A stretch of DNA of 64,000 nucleotides from Algirhabdus cladophorae (GCF_044772865.1 NZ_CP173029.1:2418001-2482000), one strand, 5' to 3'. Positions 34,180 through 43,910 are shown, counted from the stretch's first letter. The notes: generated by a model from the letters alone, not told the origin. Made by a program: numbers and translations.

Positions 34180-36237
34180 TCAGCCGTCGATTTTGCTGAG
34201 GTTGGCGACCGACGCACATGTGGCCCGGATCCGGTGCAACAGGTTCAAACGGTTGCGGCGCACGATCTCGGTATCAGCGTTAACTTGAACGGCCTCAAAA
34301 AACGCGTCAATTGGTGCGCGCAAGGATGCCATTGCTGACATGGCTGTGGTGAAATCCTCGGCGGCCAATGCAGGTTTGATCGTCTCATCTGCCAAATCCA
34401 GCGCTTTGAACAAGGCCACTTCCGCGCCTTGCTCGGCGAACTTGATGTCGGCCCCAAAGGAGTATTCGACGCCGTCCTTGGCTTCTGCTTGAGTGAGGAT
34501 ATTGTTGGCGCGTTTGTAGCCTTGGATCAGGTTTTTACCGTCCTCAGTTTTCAGAGTTTCCGACAGGGCCGTGGCTCGTTTCACAAGTAAGGTCAGATCA
34601 TCGTTGCCGTCCATCTCTAGGCAAGCATCTATCACATCATGGCTGATCCCGCGATCGCGCAGATAGACCTTCAGACGGTCTTGGGTGAATTTGAAAAGGT
34701 CATCGGGGTCAGAACCTTCGTAACCTTTGCCAAAGGAATCAATCAAATTGAGGCGCAGATTATTCTCAAGCACCAACCGGATCACCCCAAGGGCCGAGCG
34801 GCGCAGGGCAAAGGGGTCTTTGGAACCTGTGGGTTTCTCATCAATCGCCCAAAAACCAGTCAGTAGATCGATTTTGTCGGCCAAGGCCACAGCAACCGAA
34901 ACAGGCGTTGTCGGCACGTCGTCTGAGGGACCGAGCGGAGAATAATGTTCCTCACAAGCGGCGGCAACATCAGCGTCACGGCCCGCAGCCAGCGCGTAAT
35001 AGCGGCCCATTAGGCCCTGAAGTTCGGGGAATTCATAGACCATTTCAGACGACAGATCCGCCTTGGCGATCATGGCCGCCTGTCGGGCTTTGTCAACGTC
35101 CGCGCCCACGGACGGGGCCAGTTCAGCGGCCAGATCCGCGATGCGCGTGATCCGTTCGGCTTGGGTGCCCAATTTGTTGTGGAAGGTGACGTTTTCCAGC
35201 GATTTGGTCCATGCTTCCATACCGGATTTGGCCGTACGCAGGTCATTTTCCCAAAAGAATTTTGCGTCGGCCAACCGCGCCGAAAGGACCTTTTGGTTAC
35301 CCGCCAAAATCGTCGCCCCATCATCGGCGGTTTTAACATTGGCTACGGTGATAAACCGTTCAATCCGGTCGGTCTTGGGATTGCGAACAGAAAAGAATTT
35401 CTGATGCTCTTTCATGGAGGTTTGCAAAACTTCAGCGGGCAGTTCCAAAAACTCCGCGTCAATCGAGCCCATCAACACCACGGGATGTTCCACCAGCCCT
35501 GCGACCTCGGCCAGCAGGCCTTTGTCTTCGACCACCTCTAACCCATTGGCAAAGGCTTGGTTCGTGGCATCAGCCCAGATGTGATCTGCCCGCTCGGTCG
35601 CATCCAACATCACATGAGCGCGTGCCAATTTCGTGGCATAGTCGTCAAAATCACTGACGGAGAACGCATCCGGCGCCATGAAACGATGGCCACGGGTCTG
35701 ATCACCAGAGACAATGCCGTCTACATCCAAAGGCACAACTTCAGCGCCGTCTTCACGGGTCAAAATGCACAGGATCGACTGCAAGGGCCGCACCCAACGT
35801 AAGCTGCCCGTCCCCCAGCGCATGGATTTGGGCCAAGGGAACACACGAATGGTTTTTTCCAAAACCTCAGCCACGATATCTGCCGCAGGACGACCGGGTT
35901 TTTCGATGACAGCGTAATAGGTCTGGCCCTTTTTATCGTCGCGCACCTCAAGCTGGTCTTTGGTCAGACCTGCGCCGCGCAAGAACCCGTCCAACGCCTT
36001 TTCAGGGGCATCGGTGCGCGGGCCTTTGCGTTCCTCTCGGGTATCAGGCGAACGGTCCGGCAGATCCGCAAGCGCCAGCGTTAGACGGCGGGGTGTGGAA
36101 AAGCTGCGCGCGCCTGCATAGGTCAGACCTGCGTCAACCAAGCTGTCCGTGACCAGTTTTTGCAGATCAGCGGCTGCTTTGGATTGCATCCGCGCCGGGA
36201 TTTCTTCGGAAAAGAGTTCAATCAGCAGATCAGACAT
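34180..36237 (-). CDS. glyS: Glycyl-tRNA synthetase beta subunit
   Basis: 685 aa, full length for the bacterial beta chain that binds tRNA-Gly in the alpha2beta2 enzyme. The N-terminus MSDLLIELFSEEIPARMQ is diagnostic. Also seen are LRWVRPLQSILCIL and a C-terminal HD-like/anticodon-binding region (DPFALRRSALGVIRL, then LNLLHRIRATCASVANLSKI). Its start shares one base with the stop of the small membrane gene upstream (TGATG), so translation is coupled through it to glyQ. Confidence 0.97.
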   Translation of the reverse strand: MSDLLIELFSEEIPARMQSKAAADLQKLVTDSLVDAGLTYAGARSFSTPRRLTLALADLPDRSPDTREERKGPRTDAPEKALDGFLRGAGLTKDQLEVRDDKKGQTYYAVIEKPGRPAADIVAEVLEKTIRVFPWPKSMRWGTGSLRWVRPLQSILCILTREDGAEVVPLDVDGIVSGDQTRGHRFMAPDAFSVSDFDDYATKLARAHVMLDATERADHIWADATNQAFANGLEVVEDKGLLAEVAGLVEHPVVLMGSIDAEFLELPAEVLQTSMKEHQKFFSVRNPKTDRIERFITVANVKTADDGATILAGNQKVLSARLADAKFFWENDLRTAKSGMEAWTKSLENVTFHNKLGTQAERITRIADLAAELAPSVGADVDKARQAAMIAKADLSSEMVYEFPELQGLMGRYYALAAGRDADVAAACEEHYSPLGPSDDVPTTPVSVAVALADKIDLLTGFWAIDEKPTGSKDPFALRRSALGVIRLVLENNLRLNLIDSFGKGYEGSDPDDLFKFTQDRLKVYLRDRGISHDVIDACLEMDGNDDLTLLVKRATALSETLKTEDGKNLIQGYKRANNILTQAEAKDGVEYSFGADIKFAEQGAEVALFKALDLADETIKPALAAEDFTTAMSAMASLRAPIDAFFEAVQVNADTEIVRRNRLNLLHRIRATCASVANLSKIDG

Positions 36238-36764
36238 CAGCGTAGGCCTTCTGGGGGTGTGGGGCAGTCTTCTGGGGCGGGCTGGCCGTCGAACACGACT
36301 TCACCGCAGGCGTTTATCTGATGCCACGCAAAGCCGCGACCATCGTCAAACACAGCTATCACACGGTCGATCCCGTATTCGACGTTTTCTGTGCCCATAA
36401 AAACCACGGCTTCGCCAGTTTCGATGGCCGCACCGATGGCATCAGCGTCAAAACACTCGAACCAGCCCGGAGCGACGCGGGGTTCTGCAACCTCATAGGT
36501 GACGTAGGTCTCGGTCATCATCGAAATCGATTGAGGCGTGGTAAAACAGGCGCGGTAGCGCAGGGGCGAGCTATCGGCATCGATAGCCTCAAACGCCTCA
36601 TAGAGGATCGGCTCGGGGGCATTGCCGACAAGGGTGGTCATTTGCACCGACTGCTCTGGCACGTCCGAGACCGTATCGTAATAGGCATAGACCTGCAGAT
36701 AATACATCGCAGCACCGGCGATCAAAGCTAACACAAGCATACCCCCTAAAAGTATCCGGGCCAT
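36237..36764 (-). CDS. Small single-pass membrane protein between glyQ and glyS (DUF6446-like)
   Basis: 175 aa from the ATG at 36764, which shares one base with the glyQ stop. One N-terminal membrane helix (about residues 3-23, ILLGGMLVLALIAGAAMYYL) is followed by a periplasmic domain with four cysteines (YRACF, WFECFDAD, NACGEV, PEDCPT). This matches my memory of an uncharacterised family placed between the glyQ and glyS genes of Rhodobacteraceae; the function is unknown. The triple glyQ-X-glyS coupling means it is made whenever the synthetase is. Confidence 0.85.
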   Translation of the reverse strand: MARILLGGMLVLALIAGAAMYYLQVYAYYDTVSDVPEQSVQMTTLVGNAPEPILYEAFEAIDADSSPLRYRACFTTPQSISMMTETYVTYEVAEPRVAPGWFECFDADAIGAAIETGEAVVFMGTENVEYGIDRVIAVFDDGRGFAWHQINACGEVVFDGQPAPEDCPTPPEGLR

Positions 36765-37696
36765 CAGGCCGCCCCACCCGCGCGGGTTTGCACAAAGGCA
36801 TCGGCGCATTGTTTGGCTAAGGCCCGAACGCGCCCGATATAGGCTTGCCGTTCGGTGACGGAGATCACGCCGCGCGCGTCTAGCAAGTTGAACAGATGGC
36901 TGGCCTTGATGCATTGGTCATAGGCTGGATGGGCCATGATGATGGTTTTGCCGGTTTTGGGATCCAGATGTTCGTGGCCAAGAATTGCCTGACATTCCGC
37001 TTCAGCATCTTTGAAGTGTTGCAACAGATCGTCCGTATTGGCCACGTCAAAGTTCCAGCGCGCATATTCTTCTTCGGTCTGTTTGAAGACATCACCGTAG
37101 CTCAGCGCGATAGGCGCGTCGGGATCATTGAATGGCATGTCCATCACATGATCGACGCCCAACACATACATGGCCAGTCGTTCCAATCCATAAGTCAGCT
37201 CGCCCGAGACAGGTTTGCAATCGTGACCACCGACCTGTTGGAAATAAGTGAACTGGCTGACTTCCATCCCGTCGCACCAAACCTCCCAACCAAGACCCCA
37301 TGCGCCCAAAGTTGGGCTTTCCCAATCGTCCTCTACAAAACGTATATCGTGCAAGGCCATGTCGATGCCGATGGCCTGAAGGCTACCCAGATAAAGCTCT
37401 TGCAAATCGGGGGGGCTGGGTTTGATCAGAACCTGATATTGATAGTAGTGCTGCAAACGGTTTGGGTTTTCGCCGTAGCGGCCATCCGTAGGACGGCGCG
37501 ACGGTTGCACATAGGCCGCAGCCCAAGGGTTTGAGCCAAGCGAACGTAGCGTTGTCGCCGGATGAAACGTCCCAGCGCCCACTTCCATGTCATAGGGCTG
37601 CATCACAGCACAGCCTTTTGCAGCCCAATAGGACTGCAAACGAAGGATGATTTCCTGAAAACTGCGGGGCTTTTCAGCAAGGGCCATGAGGGTCAT
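36764..37696 (-). CDS. glyQ: Glycyl-tRNA synthetase alpha subunit
   Basis: 310 aa catalytic subunit that forms glycyl-adenylate. Class II motifs are clear: SFQEIILRLQSYWAAKGCAV, YDMEVGAGTFHPATTLRSLG and PWAAAYVQPSRRPTDGRYG. Two starts are possible, ATG at 37696 or at 37687; neither has a strong ribosome site. First gene of glyQ-DUF6446-glyS, divergent from the protease-like gene. Confidence 0.97.
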   Translation of the reverse strand: MTLMALAEKPRSFQEIILRLQSYWAAKGCAVMQPYDMEVGAGTFHPATTLRSLGSNPWAAAYVQPSRRPTDGRYGENPNRLQHYYQYQVLIKPSPPDLQELYLGSLQAIGIDMALHDIRFVEDDWESPTLGAWGLGWEVWCDGMEVSQFTYFQQVGGHDCKPVSGELTYGLERLAMYVLGVDHVMDMPFNDPDAPIALSYGDVFKQTEEEYARWNFDVANTDDLLQHFKDAEAECQAILGHEHLDPKTGKTIIMAHPAYDQCIKASHLFNLLDARGVISVTERQAYIGRVRALAKQCADAFVQTRAGGAA

Positions 37697-37955
37697 TCCA
37701 ATGAGACGGCATAATCGCCTCCCTCCTATCGGGGTGGGCAGTTGGGGTCAATTGCGGGTGCGCATTTGGCCTCAAAATCGCCGGTTAATGCCAGCCAAGC
37801 AAAATGTCCATTTCAACCTAAAGATGCTCGGCAAAATTCATGTAAAATTTAGCGTGCACCAGTGGCAAAACATGGTGGTCTTTGGCAGGTTTAGCACTTA
37901 TCTTTGCGGAAATTTAAAGACACGCTGGGCCGGGTCAAATCACCAAGGGATAGCA

Positions 37956-39713
37956 ATGCAACGCGCCACTACGATTTTAGTATCTTCATTTGTTTGGGTT
38001 TTGTTTGCCTTTGGCGCTGCTGCACAAACCGTTTGGGTTCAAATTGAAGCCCAACCCACCTTGGCCCAAGCCCAGGAACGTGTACGCGACTATTCCCGTT
38101 TTTTGCCTGATGTTAACGGGTTTGCCTTGCCCGGCGGGTGGTACGCCATCGCACTAGGCCCCTATGAACCAGACACCGCGAGCCAACGACTGCGTCAGTT
38201 GCGCGCGGGCGGGGATGTGCCGCTGGACAGCTTTGTGGCGTTGGGCACCGCATTCCGGCAACAGTTTTGGCCAATTGGCGGCGCTGCGGCCGTAGTTCAG
38301 CCGCAACCACCAGCACCGGAAACCGTGACGGAAGAAGTGCCCGTCGCCCAAGCCGAGCCCGAGCAACCCGTTATCGAGATCTACGAACCTGATGAGACCG
38401 TGCAACAGGCCCGCCGCAGCGAACGCGCTTTGGGCGTTGAGGGCAAGAAACGCCTGCAAGAAGCATTGAAATGGGCCGGCGTCTATGGCGGGGCTATTGA
38501 TGGTCTTTATGGCCAAGCCACACGCAGCTCCATGGCGGCCTACCAAGCTGAACAGGACTGGCCCGCCACGGGCGTTTTGACCGCAGGTCAACGGGCGGTA
38601 CTATTTGCCGATTATAACGCCGTACTCGAAGGGCTAGGCTTAAAAATTGTCGAAGATGTTGATGCAGGTATTTCGATCAATATGCCCACTGCATTGGTGA
38701 AATTTGACCGGTTCGAGCCACCCTTTGTGCATTATTCAACAGCAGATGCGACCGTCCCCAAGGTGCTATTGATCAGCCAGCGTGGCGATCAGAATGCCTT
38801 TTTGGGCCTTTATGATATTCTGCAAACTCTCGAAGTTGTGCCATTGGACGGGCCTCGCAACCGGACCAATTCCAGTTTCGAAATCAACGGTTCAAATGAG
38901 ACTTTGACGTCTTTCACCTTCGCCGAGCGCCGCCGCGACCAGATCAAGGGCTTTATCCTTGTCTGGCCCACAGGAAACACAGCGCAGTTTGACCGCCTGA
39001 AAGCCGAGATGCGCGCAAGTTTCCGCGCCACAGAAGGCGTCTTGGACGAGGATCTCAGTGATCCTTCGGCACAAGCCCCTGATTTGCTGGCTGGTTTAGA
39101 TATTCGACAGCCTTTGATGTCGCGCAGCGGTTTTTTCGCAGATGCACGCGGTACCGTAGTTACCACGGCCTCTGCCATTCAAAGCTGCGGGCGGATCACT
39201 TTGGACGACACCTACGAGGCTTCAGTTTCCTACTCGGACGCAGCAAGCGGAATCGCCGTTTTGACGCCCACAACCGAACTGGCACCCGCCAGCTTTGCCA
39301 ATTTTCAGTCTGAGACCCCGCGTTTGGCCTCGGATGTTGCGGTGTCGGGGTACTCTTACGACGGGCTATTGGGTGCGCCGACCGTGACCTTTGGTATACT
39401 TGCCGATATTCGCGACTTGTCGGGCAATACCAAACTGGACCGATTGGCGATGATGGCCTTACCCGGAGACGCAGGGGGCCCGGTCTTTGACCGTGGTGGC
39501 GCCGTATTGGGGATGTTGTTGCCCCGCGACGACAGCACTGGCCGCCAATTGCCACAAGACGTGCAGTTCAGTGTCGACGCCAGCGAAATTGGCGCAGCAT
39601 TGACCCAAGCAGGCAGTGCACCCGTGCAAGTGGCCCGCGCACAAAACATCGCCGCCGAAGATTTGCGGGATCAGGCGCGCGGCATCACTGTCTTGGTCAG
39701 CTGCTGGGAATAG
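37956..39713 (+). CDS. Secreted peptidoglycan-binding protein with inactive trypsin-like domain
   Basis: 585 aa from the ATG at 37956, which has AAGGGA 5 bp upstream; the frame is open to 37686 but unsupported. Signal peptide to about residue 23 (FGAAAQ). Residues 25-107 form a SPOR-like repeat region (VWVQIEAQPTLAQAQERVRDY), 108-155 a Pro/Glu-rich linker, and about 163-215 a peptidoglycan-binding domain (RLQEALKWAGVYGGAIDGLYG). Residues about 390-545 are a chymotrypsin-fold domain (GFFADARGTVVTTASA, LPGDAGGPVFDRGGAVLGML). All three catalytic positions are changed: His to S406, Asp to G432, Ser to A506. It is therefore probably a wall-associated binding or sensor protein rather than a protease. 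Confidence 0.85.
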   Translation: MQRATTILVSSFVWVLFAFGAAAQTVWVQIEAQPTLAQAQERVRDYSRFLPDVNGFALPGGWYAIALGPYEPDTASQRLRQLRAGGDVPLDSFVALGTAFRQQFWPIGGAAAVVQPQPPAPETVTEEVPVAQAEPEQPVIEIYEPDETVQQARRSERALGVEGKKRLQEALKWAGVYGGAIDGLYGQATRSSMAAYQAEQDWPATGVLTAGQRAVLFADYNAVLEGLGLKIVEDVDAGISINMPTALVKFDRFEPPFVHYSTADATVPKVLLISQRGDQNAFLGLYDILQTLEVVPLDGPRNRTNSSFEINGSNETLTSFTFAERRRDQIKGFILVWPTGNTAQFDRLKAEMRASFRATEGVLDEDLSDPSAQAPDLLAGLDIRQPLMSRSGFFADARGTVVTTASAIQSCGRITLDDTYEASVSYSDAASGIAVLTPTTELAPASFANFQSETPRLASDVAVSGYSYDGLLGAPTVTFGILADIRDLSGNTKLDRLAMMALPGDAGGPVFDRGGAVLGMLLPRDDSTGRQLPQDVQFSVDASEIGAALTQAGSAPVQVARAQNIAAEDLRDQARGITVLVSCWE

Positions 39714-39715
39714 CC

Positions 39716-41311
39716 CTAGTCCGTCACTGCAGGCGTCATATGGATCATGGTAGGCCCGCCTGCGGCAAAACCTGCAACTATGGCCTCTTGGAATTCAGCG
39801 ATCGTGGTTGGGCGAACGTAACCCATGCCGTAGGCCTGTGCCAATAGATCGAAATCGGGATTTTGCGCCACCACAGCATTTGGGGCAATCTGCGCGCCGC
39901 GCATGCTATCCTCGATTTCCTTGAGCTTGCCGTTGTCCCACAGCAAGATCGGCAGGCTCAGCCCCAGCTCAACTGCTGTTGCAAGTTCCTGCACTGTGTA
40001 TTGGAAACCGTAGTCGCCGATAATGGCCAAAACCGGATCCGCCCCTCGCCCCACTTTGCCGCCAATTGCCGCTGGAACAGCGTAGCCAAGGGTCCCAAAG
40101 CCGCTAGGATGATGCCAAGATCCGGGTGTGTTTTGCGGCATCACTTCTTTGGCGACATAAGCAAATTGCGTCATATCCGAAAACACCATGACATCCTCGG
40201 GCAGGACTGCGGCCAAGGCCTCGCATAGTGGAACAATGCCCGGGCGTTCTGCATCGGTTTCACCGCGCCACCTTTGTCGGGCCGCCGCAACCTCGGCCTG
40301 CGACCAGCCAGTGCTGGCGGGCGCGTCATAGGATTGCACAACACGGTTCAAGGTGTCTTGCGCATCGGCCAAAATCGACAATACCGGCGCGCCTTGCTGA
40401 TCGCTTAGAACCGCCGGATCAATATCCACGCGGATCATGGGCGCCGTATGGCCAAGTTTATCGCGCCACAGATCAACCTCGGACAGATGGCTGCCGATAA
40501 CGACAACCAAGTCAGCCGAGGCAATGATTTCAGCGCTTTGAGGTCGCGCCAATGTGGCATCAAAAGCCAGCGGATCCTGCGGATCCACCACACCGCGCCC
40601 AGCGTAGCTTACAAAGGATGCAGCGCCTGTGGCCTTGAGCAGGGCACGGGCCGGATCGGCCGCAGCAGCAGACCCGCCACCAAATATAAACAACGGTCGC
40701 GTGGCCCCTGCCAAAAGATCGCAGAACTGCCGGACATATGCCTCGGATGTCGTGGGCAGATCGCCCTCAGGGGCCGCCTGAGGGGCCGCAGGTGCTGCGG
40801 CTTGCAACACTTCAATCGGTACTTGGATATGTTTTGCCCCGGCACGCTTGGTCTGGAATTCCATCAAGGCCCGGTCAATCAATTGATAAGCACTCTGGGC
40901 GTTCATTGCGGTGCGTGACCAGTCACAAACCGTGGCTGCAGCCCCCTCTTGATCGGACATCTCGTGCAAACGGCCCCGCCCCATGCCCAAATCAGCGCGG
41001 TTGAGGCAACTCGACAGAACCAAGATCGGGACACTGTCAGATGTGGCCTGCCCCATGGGGGTCATGATGTTGCACAGCCCCGGCCCCGTGATCACGTAAG
41101 CAACGCCCGGACGCCCAGTTGCGCGCGCATAGCCATCGGCCATAAATCCCGCGCCCTGCTCGTGACGGGCCAGGACATGGGTCAAACCCGCCTCTTCTAT
41201 GCCGCGATACATTTCTTGGTTATGAACCCCGGGGATACCAAAGATCACGTCCACATCACGCGCCTTCAGCATGTGCGAAATTTGGGCCCCCAACGCGCAT
41301 GTTTCAGACAT
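39716..41311 (-). CDS. ThDP-dependent enzyme (acetolactate synthase-like / 2-oxoacid decarboxylase)
   Basis: 531 aa from the ATG at 41311, which shares a base with the trkH stop (TGATG). Three-domain ThDP fold. The N-terminal PYR domain has catalytic Glu in ARHEQGAGFMADGYARATGR and GPGLCNIMTP. The C-terminal PP domain has the Mg/ThDP motif GDYGFQYTVQELATAVELG...WDN. It lacks the features of a biosynthetic IlvB partner, and no ilvN is adjacent. Relatives in Rhodobacteraceae are annotated as 5-guanidino-2-oxopentanoate decarboxylase (arginine transaminase pathway). I regard that as plausible but unproven. Confidence 0.85.
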   Translation of the reverse strand: MSETCALGAQISHMLKARDVDVIFGIPGVHNQEMYRGIEEAGLTHVLARHEQGAGFMADGYARATGRPGVAYVITGPGLCNIMTPMGQATSDSVPILVLSSCLNRADLGMGRGRLHEMSDQEGAAATVCDWSRTAMNAQSAYQLIDRALMEFQTKRAGAKHIQVPIEVLQAAAPAAPQAAPEGDLPTTSEAYVRQFCDLLAGATRPLFIFGGGSAAAADPARALLKATGAASFVSYAGRGVVDPQDPLAFDATLARPQSAEIIASADLVVVIGSHLSEVDLWRDKLGHTAPMIRVDIDPAVLSDQQGAPVLSILADAQDTLNRVVQSYDAPASTGWSQAEVAAARQRWRGETDAERPGIVPLCEALAAVLPEDVMVFSDMTQFAYVAKEVMPQNTPGSWHHPSGFGTLGYAVPAAIGGKVGRGADPVLAIIGDYGFQYTVQELATAVELGLSLPILLWDNGKLKEIEDSMRGAQIAPNAVVAQNPDFDLLAQAYGMGYVRPTTIAEFQEAIVAGFAAGGPTMIHMTPAVTD

Positions 41312-42756
41312 CAGCTTCTCCAGAAATGAGTGGTTAGAATGGCGTAGACCGCCAACAGCTCTAGTCGGCCCAGCAACATTGCCACTGCCAAAATCCATTT
41401 AGCCGCATCATTCAGCCCGCCAAAGTTTCCTGCAGGACCAATTTCCAACCCCAAACCGGGTCCGATATTGGCCAATGCAGCTGACGCGCCGGACACAGAT
41501 GTGATAAAATCAAGACCCGTCATGCCCAGCAAAATCGCAATCACGCCAAGGGTTACAACAAAGAGCAACAAGAATGACATGACCGAATTGATCACATCGT
41601 CACCCACGCGCCTGCCATCATAGCGCGGCACAAACATCCCGTTGGGCGAATGAATTTTGCGGATTTGCGCACCTACAGAGGCAAACAGCAATTGATAGCG
41701 GAAGATCTTGATCGAACAGGAGGTCGAGCCCGCACAGCCGCCGATCAAGCCTACAAAGAAAAATAACATAACGGCAAAACTGCCCCATTGCATGTAGTCC
41801 GCGCTGGCATATCCGGTACCGGTCAGGATCGAGGTTACATTGAACAGGGCTTTGCGCAGGCCCACTTCACCGCCCTGCTCTTGGTTCCAAAGATACAATG
41901 TCATAACGACAAACAAGACGGCCAAGGTCGTCAGGAACCCCCGAATTTGACTGTCTTGAAACGGGGCCCAAGGACTGCCTGAGATAAGCTGGACGTAGCG
42001 CACAAACGGTAATGCTGCGAGGATCATAAAGATTACAGCCACATATTCCGCAGCAGGTGGTAGGGCGCTAAAGGACTGATCATAGGACGAAAACCCGCCT
42101 GTGGCGACAGTGGTCATTGCATGAACGGCACTGTCGAAAAGCCCCATACCAGAAGCACGATATGACAGGCCGGCAGCAGCAGTGACTGCAAAGTAGATGA
42201 CCGATATTCGACTGGATATTTCTGTGGCGCGGGGCAGGATTTTGCCAAAGGTATCAAAGCCTTCAGATCGGAAAATCTGCATCCCACCGACGCGAAGCTC
42301 GGGCAGGAACACCATGGCCACAACAATAATCCCGATGCCGCCCAACCACTGAAGGATCGCGCGCCACAAAATCAATCCGCGCGGTAACTCTTCCAAACCG
42401 GAAAACACAGTGGATCCCGTAGTCGTTAGACCAGACATCGCCTCGAAAAATGCGTCGACAAACCGAGCGTCGGTGGCACCGATGACAAATGGCATGGATC
42501 CAAACAGCGGCAGCGCCAGCCAAACACCCGTGGTCAGTAAGAAAGTCTGCTGGATTGTCAGCCCTTTCCCCACCCCGTTTGAGCAGGCAATGGCCGCCAA
42601 ACCACCAGTGACAAAGGTCAAAATAGCGCTTTCCAGAAAGGCATAGGCGTTGCCGTTGGCGTCGTACCAATCAACAATCGCTGGCGCCAACATAGTCACG
42701 CCCAGCACCGCCACCAAAAGGCCGATCACATATCCAACAGGGCGTAGATCAAACAT
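41311..42756 (-). CDS. trkH: TrkH-type potassium uptake protein
   Basis: 481 aa integral membrane subunit of the Trk K+ transporter, with four P-loop repeats. The selectivity-filter-like segments are visible: SGLTTTGSTVF, TTVATGGFSSYD, SILTGTGYAS and ALANIGPGLG. It partners with the cytosolic NAD-binding TrkA, not present here. 50 bp downstream of folE2; overlaps the ThDP enzyme gene by one base. Confidence 0.95.
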   Translation of the reverse strand: MFDLRPVGYVIGLLVAVLGVTMLAPAIVDWYDANGNAYAFLESAILTFVTGGLAAIACSNGVGKGLTIQQTFLLTTGVWLALPLFGSMPFVIGATDARFVDAFFEAMSGLTTTGSTVFSGLEELPRGLILWRAILQWLGGIGIIVVAMVFLPELRVGGMQIFRSEGFDTFGKILPRATEISSRISVIYFAVTAAAGLSYRASGMGLFDSAVHAMTTVATGGFSSYDQSFSALPPAAEYVAVIFMILAALPFVRYVQLISGSPWAPFQDSQIRGFLTTLAVLFVVMTLYLWNQEQGGEVGLRKALFNVTSILTGTGYASADYMQWGSFAVMLFFFVGLIGGCAGSTSCSIKIFRYQLLFASVGAQIRKIHSPNGMFVPRYDGRRVGDDVINSVMSFLLLFVVTLGVIAILLGMTGLDFITSVSGASAALANIGPGLGLEIGPAGNFGGLNDAAKWILAVAMLLGRLELLAVYAILTTHFWRS

Positions 42757-42806
42757 GGGGCTAGGGTTGGTCCAAGCCAGTCAGACTGTCAAGCAGGCCA
42801 ATGGGC

Positions 42807-43910
42807 CTAGCCTACATGGAACAGTGTGTTGAACAGCTTGGGATCAAGGCTGTGGGCTGCAAATGTTGGGCCTTCGGTTAACACACTCACTGCGTCATGG
42901 CTGTGCAGGCTTTCTTGATGGCTCGCGATCACGCGAAAATCGCCGATCCGCGGATCTTGCTGTAGTTTTTCACAAAAAAGCCGCGCGGCGTCTTCGACAA
43001 AAATTGGATTGGCCGCGTTCAATTCAGCAAAAGCCTGTTCGTCCTCGCGTTTGACCATGACCTGGGTCTCGGTTGGGACGGCAGCGCGACACATGTCGAT
43101 CAAATCCTCGAACCAAAGGCGTTCACACGCAGGCGTCATTTCAACCGATACGCGCGCCACAGAGCGTTGCGAATGCGGCGTTGCAAGCTGGCCACGAAAC
43201 TGGCGTGCATGCTCGCTCAGTTCTAATGAACAGGGGCAGGTCGAGGAATAGACATAGTCTAAATGGATAAACTTTTGGCGCACGCCATCTTTTTCCACCA
43301 ATTCGAGCGCTACATCGTAATATTGAAAGCCTTCAAGGCCAGACCGCAGGGATTTGACCCGCATAGGGTAGGAAAATCGCATTTGTATACGGGCGTCGAA
43401 GCTTTCCAAATCGGCCTTATAGTCCTCAAGCGCGCTTTCGATGACGCCTGTGCTAAAGGTGCGATCCGCATATTTGTAGAAAGTGCGCATGATCCGCGAC
43501 ATGTTGATGCCCTTCTTTTCTGCCTCTAGCGACACGGTGCCGGTGACCGAAGTCTCCAACTGAATGTCGCCCCCATCGCGGGCCCGAAACCGGATCGGCA
43601 GGCGGAAGTTAGAAATACCAACATGCTGGATTTGTTGCTGCGCCCCTTTGATCAAGGACGATGGCCCGTTTTGCAAATCCGGCAACGTCGCCTTGTAGGC
43701 ATCGTCTACGGCGAAATCCTCGGGATAGGCGCGGGCAAGGGCGGGATAGTTCAGCAATTCCTCGCGTGGGATCAGTTTGGACACCAAAGGATCCAGTTCC
43801 GCGATTTCACTGTCCGATGAGACATCAGCCCAGCGCCGAAGGGTCGCCAAAGCGGCCTCTGCCTCTTCGCGACTTGGATCTTGGTCCAGTTCAGACGAAT
43901 GGATGTTCAT
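42807..43910 (-). CDS. folE2: GTP cyclohydrolase FolE2 (type IB)
   Basis: First step of tetrahydrofolate synthesis (GTP to dihydroneopterin triphosphate) by the metal-promiscuous FolE2 type. 367 aa from the ATG at 43910, with a GGGGG stretch upstream; 14 more in-frame codons upstream are less likely. The catalytic cysteine lies in SSTCPCSLELSEH, and LPIRFRARDGGDIQLETSVTG is typical. Together with folB and folP about 13 kb away, the window covers three folate steps. No Zur-like operator was recognised upstream. Confidence 0.94.
   Translation of the reverse strand: MNIHSSELDQDPSREEAEAALATLRRWADVSSDSEIAELDPLVSKLIPREELLNYPALARAYPEDFAVDDAYKATLPDLQNGPSSLIKGAQQQIQHVGISNFRLPIRFRARDGGDIQLETSVTGTVSLEAEKKGINMSRIMRTFYKYADRTFSTGVIESALEDYKADLESFDARIQMRFSYPMRVKSLRSGLEGFQYYDVALELVEKDGVRQKFIHLDYVYSSTCPCSLELSEHARQFRGQLATPHSQRSVARVSVEMTPACERLWFEDLIDMCRAAVPTETQVMVKREDEQAFAELNAANPIFVEDAARLFCEKLQQDPRIGDFRVIASHQESLHSHDAVSVLTEGPTFAAHSLDPKLFNTLFHVG

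Noticed and set aside
37686..37955. N-terminal extension of the protease-like protein
   Set aside because: The open frame overlaps the glyQ start region and lacks a ribosome site; the ATG at 37956 gives a normal signal peptide and has AAGGGA upstream.
39716..41311. Acetolactate synthase large subunit (ilvB) for the ThDP enzyme
   Set aside because: No ilvN follows, and the sequence is closer to the decarboxylase-type relatives; the general family call is kept.
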